7,799 bases of DNA from Candidatus Kapaibacterium sp. (lineage in GTDB: Bacteria > Bacteroidota > Ignavibacteria > Kapaibacteriales > UBA2268), in assembly GCA_028691175.1 (NCBI GenBank), contig JAQUZU010000065.1, forward strand, positions 1 to 7,799, read 5' to 3'. Shown piece by piece: positions 6,453 through 7,799 of the stretch. Each line of letters opens with the position of its first letter. The stretch's first letter is position 1. Under the pieces are notes generated by a model. It saw only the letters and a program-made list of their open reading frames with translations, had not been told where the DNA came from and searched no databases. The position numbers were made by a program, and so were the translations under genes.

Positions 6453-7799
6453 TTACTTCTTCCGCATCATGATTCCGCCAATGACAACGCATGCCAGAGC
6501 AAGCCAGCCAACGACATCACCGATTTGACTATAAAACGTTAAGTCTTTGATTTTCGGGATACTTCTAGCAATACCGGAATTTTGATATTGCTCAGCCTGT
6601 GCGATTATCTCCCCCGCCGGCGAAATAAATGCAGAAATTCCGCCATTTGCACAGCGTGCAAGATAACGTTTGTTTTCGATTGCCCTCATTTGTGCAATCG
6701 CAAGATGCTGATACGGTCCAAAAGTATGGTTATACCATGCGTCATTCGTGATTACAGTGAAAATTTCCGCGCCTTTTTTTGCAAACTGCCGCACAAAATC
6801 CTGATGTATCGACTCGATGCAGATAATCGGCGCAATCGCAAAAGTGCCTTTCGCACCGGTCGCCTGCAAATTTTTCTGCTCTCTTCCGAGTGCCCAGTTT
6901 GAAATTCCGACGTCCCAGCGCAAAATATTTTTCAGCCATGCAATTTGATCGACATACGGAATTCGCTCACTAATCGGCGTTAGTTTCATCTTGCGATAGA
7001 TTTGGACATCGCTTCGAATTCTGCTCGGCGAAACCATAATCGCACTATTAAACGAACTATATCGCCGCGAGGAATCGCCGGGGAACGCCTCTGCAGATGC
7101 CGGAACATCTTCGCCCGCTTTATAGAAATAAAACTCTGTAAATCCGGTCATAAGCGATAAATCATTTGTATCTATCCACGGTCTAAGCATCGATAAATCA
7201 TAAGGATACGAATTAACAGGCAGCCCCATAAACGTAATTGAAGTTTCGCTCCAGAGCGACAGGTCAATCTTCCGGGAAGTCGCACGCGAAAGCGAGTCCT
7301 GCACCTTAAAGTGGTCGGAGATATTTTTCACCGGGTTGCGACTCCACTTGTCCCAAGGATTAATATTCGGCTGAATAATTCCGATAGTCAATTTAGGATT
7401 ATTTGCAAAATTATCCGCGTCAAATTCACTCAGGCGAATATGCGAGTAAATTTTCGGGGCTATTGCAAGCAACGCAAGAACAGCTATAACAATAATATTA
7501 TTTTTCTGCCGGATAAAATTCCTCTTCGAGGCTTCATCTCTTTTCGTACTCAGTCCGGTCGCCAGATAATACAGGCACGAATTAATCGCAACAATCACAA
7601 AACCAACCAGCAACACACCGCCAAGATCGGCAATTTGCACCCAAGCGTTTTCATTCACCTGAGTATAGCCAATGCAAAGCCACGGGAAAGCCCATTCCGT
7701 AATTGAAGTCAGCCATTCGAATGCCGTCCAGATAAACGGCAACATAATCAGCGCGGGAGTTAAACCAAATCGCCGCCGAAAACGATAGTAGCACTCGGC
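6453..7799 (-). CDS. lnt: Apolipoprotein N-acyltransferase, 5'-partial
   Basis: The frame is open from the window edge (7799) to TAA at 6453-6455, giving 448 residues; the N-terminal transmembrane helices are missing. The Met at 7745 is internal, because the 18 codons upstream (ending in LTPALI) continue the membrane segment. Lnt transfers an acyl chain from phospholipid to the N-terminal cysteine of lipoproteins in the inner membrane. Seen here: the FEWLTS...FPWLCIGYTQ membrane motif; two further hydrophobic helices; then a nitrilase-like domain starting IGIIQPNINPWDKW. By alignment to E. coli Lnt, Glu of LWSETS (residue 185), Lys of YRKMKL (270) and Cys of ICIES (327) form the catalytic triad, with the supporting Glu of ISERIPY at 278. 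The TNDAWYN...QHLAIAQMRAIE and GGISAFISPAGEI blocks also fit. A C-terminal helix ends in MMRKK. The Tyr usual after the catalytic Cys is Ile. Convergent with the OmpA-family gene; no specific functional link is visible. Confidence 0.95.
   Translation of the reverse strand, partial: AECYYRFRRRFGLTPALIMLPFIWTAFEWLTSITEWAFPWLCIGYTQVNENAWVQIADLGGVLLVGFVIVAINSCLYYLATGLSTKRDEASKRNFIRQKNNIIVIAVLALLAIAPKIYSHIRLSEFDADNFANNPKLTIGIIQPNINPWDKWSRNPVKNISDHFKVQDSLSRATSRKIDLSLWSETSITFMGLPVNSYPYDLSMLRPWIDTNDLSLMTGFTEFYFYKAGEDVPASAEAFPGDSSRRYSSFNSAIMVSPSRIRSDVQIYRKMKLTPISERIPYVDQIAWLKNILRWDVGISNWALGREQKNLQATGAKGTFAIAPIICIESIHQDFVRQFAKKGAEIFTVITNDAWYNHTFGPYQHLAIAQMRAIENKRYLARCANGGISAFISPAGEIIAQAEQYQNSGIARSIPKIKDLTFYSQIGDVVGWLALACVVIGGIMMRKK

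Noticed and set aside
7743..7745. ATG (minus strand) as the lnt start
   Set aside because: The frame continues to the window edge and the preceding residues complete a transmembrane segment expected before the FEW motif. A start here would also drop the first membrane helices.
1..7799. CRISPR arrays, tRNA/rRNA genes, insertion sequences, attachment sites
   Set aside because: No short direct-repeat arrays with spacers, cloverleaf sequences, transposase motifs or terminal inverted repeats were seen; the window is almost entirely filled by three coding regions.

Overview
This 7.8 kb window looks like a chromosomal piece from the Bacteroidota/Chlorobiota (FCB) group. The reasons are a C-terminal type IX secretion (T9SS) type A sorting domain, a huge secreted protein built from HYDIN/ASPM-like (choice-of-anchor D type) domains, an OmpA-family protein whose motifs resemble those I recall from Kapabacteria/Ignavibacteria/Chlorobi, and moderate GC (mid-forties percent by eye). 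The order-level guess (Kapabacteria or Ignavibacteria-like) is tentative.

Layout: (1) 1-4218, + strand: the 3' part of a very large surface or secreted protein whose start lies upstream of the window. It has a glycine-rich head, an uncharacterised beta-rich segment, eight tandem Ig-like HYDIN/ASPM-type repeats, a possible cohesin-like domain, and a T9SS sorting domain. (2) 4231-6354, + strand: an outer-membrane protein with signal peptide, N-terminal beta-barrel, and two OmpA-like peptidoglycan-binding domains separated by a beta-rich linker. It starts 12 bases after gene 1, so the two are probably co-transcribed. A strong Rho-independent terminator follows at 6391-6427. (3) 6453-7799, - strand, convergent: apolipoprotein N-acyltransferase (lnt), whose N-terminal membrane segments are cut off by the window edge.

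How the genes may work together: all three concern the cell envelope. Gene 1 is probably exported through T9SS and displayed or released outside. Its operon partner spans the outer membrane and would grip peptidoglycan. Lnt finishes lipoprotein maturation in the inner membrane and is a housekeeping neighbour with no visible specific link.

The most interesting signal is in the repeat array. Cysteines occur at two fixed positions, one early in a repeat (between the first two strands) and one late (the last hairpin). An early cysteine in repeat i is present exactly when a late cysteine is present in repeat i+1, at all seven repeat junctions. In an Ig-like fold these positions would face each other across the domain junction, which suggests a staggered ladder of inter-domain disulfides stiffening the stalk.
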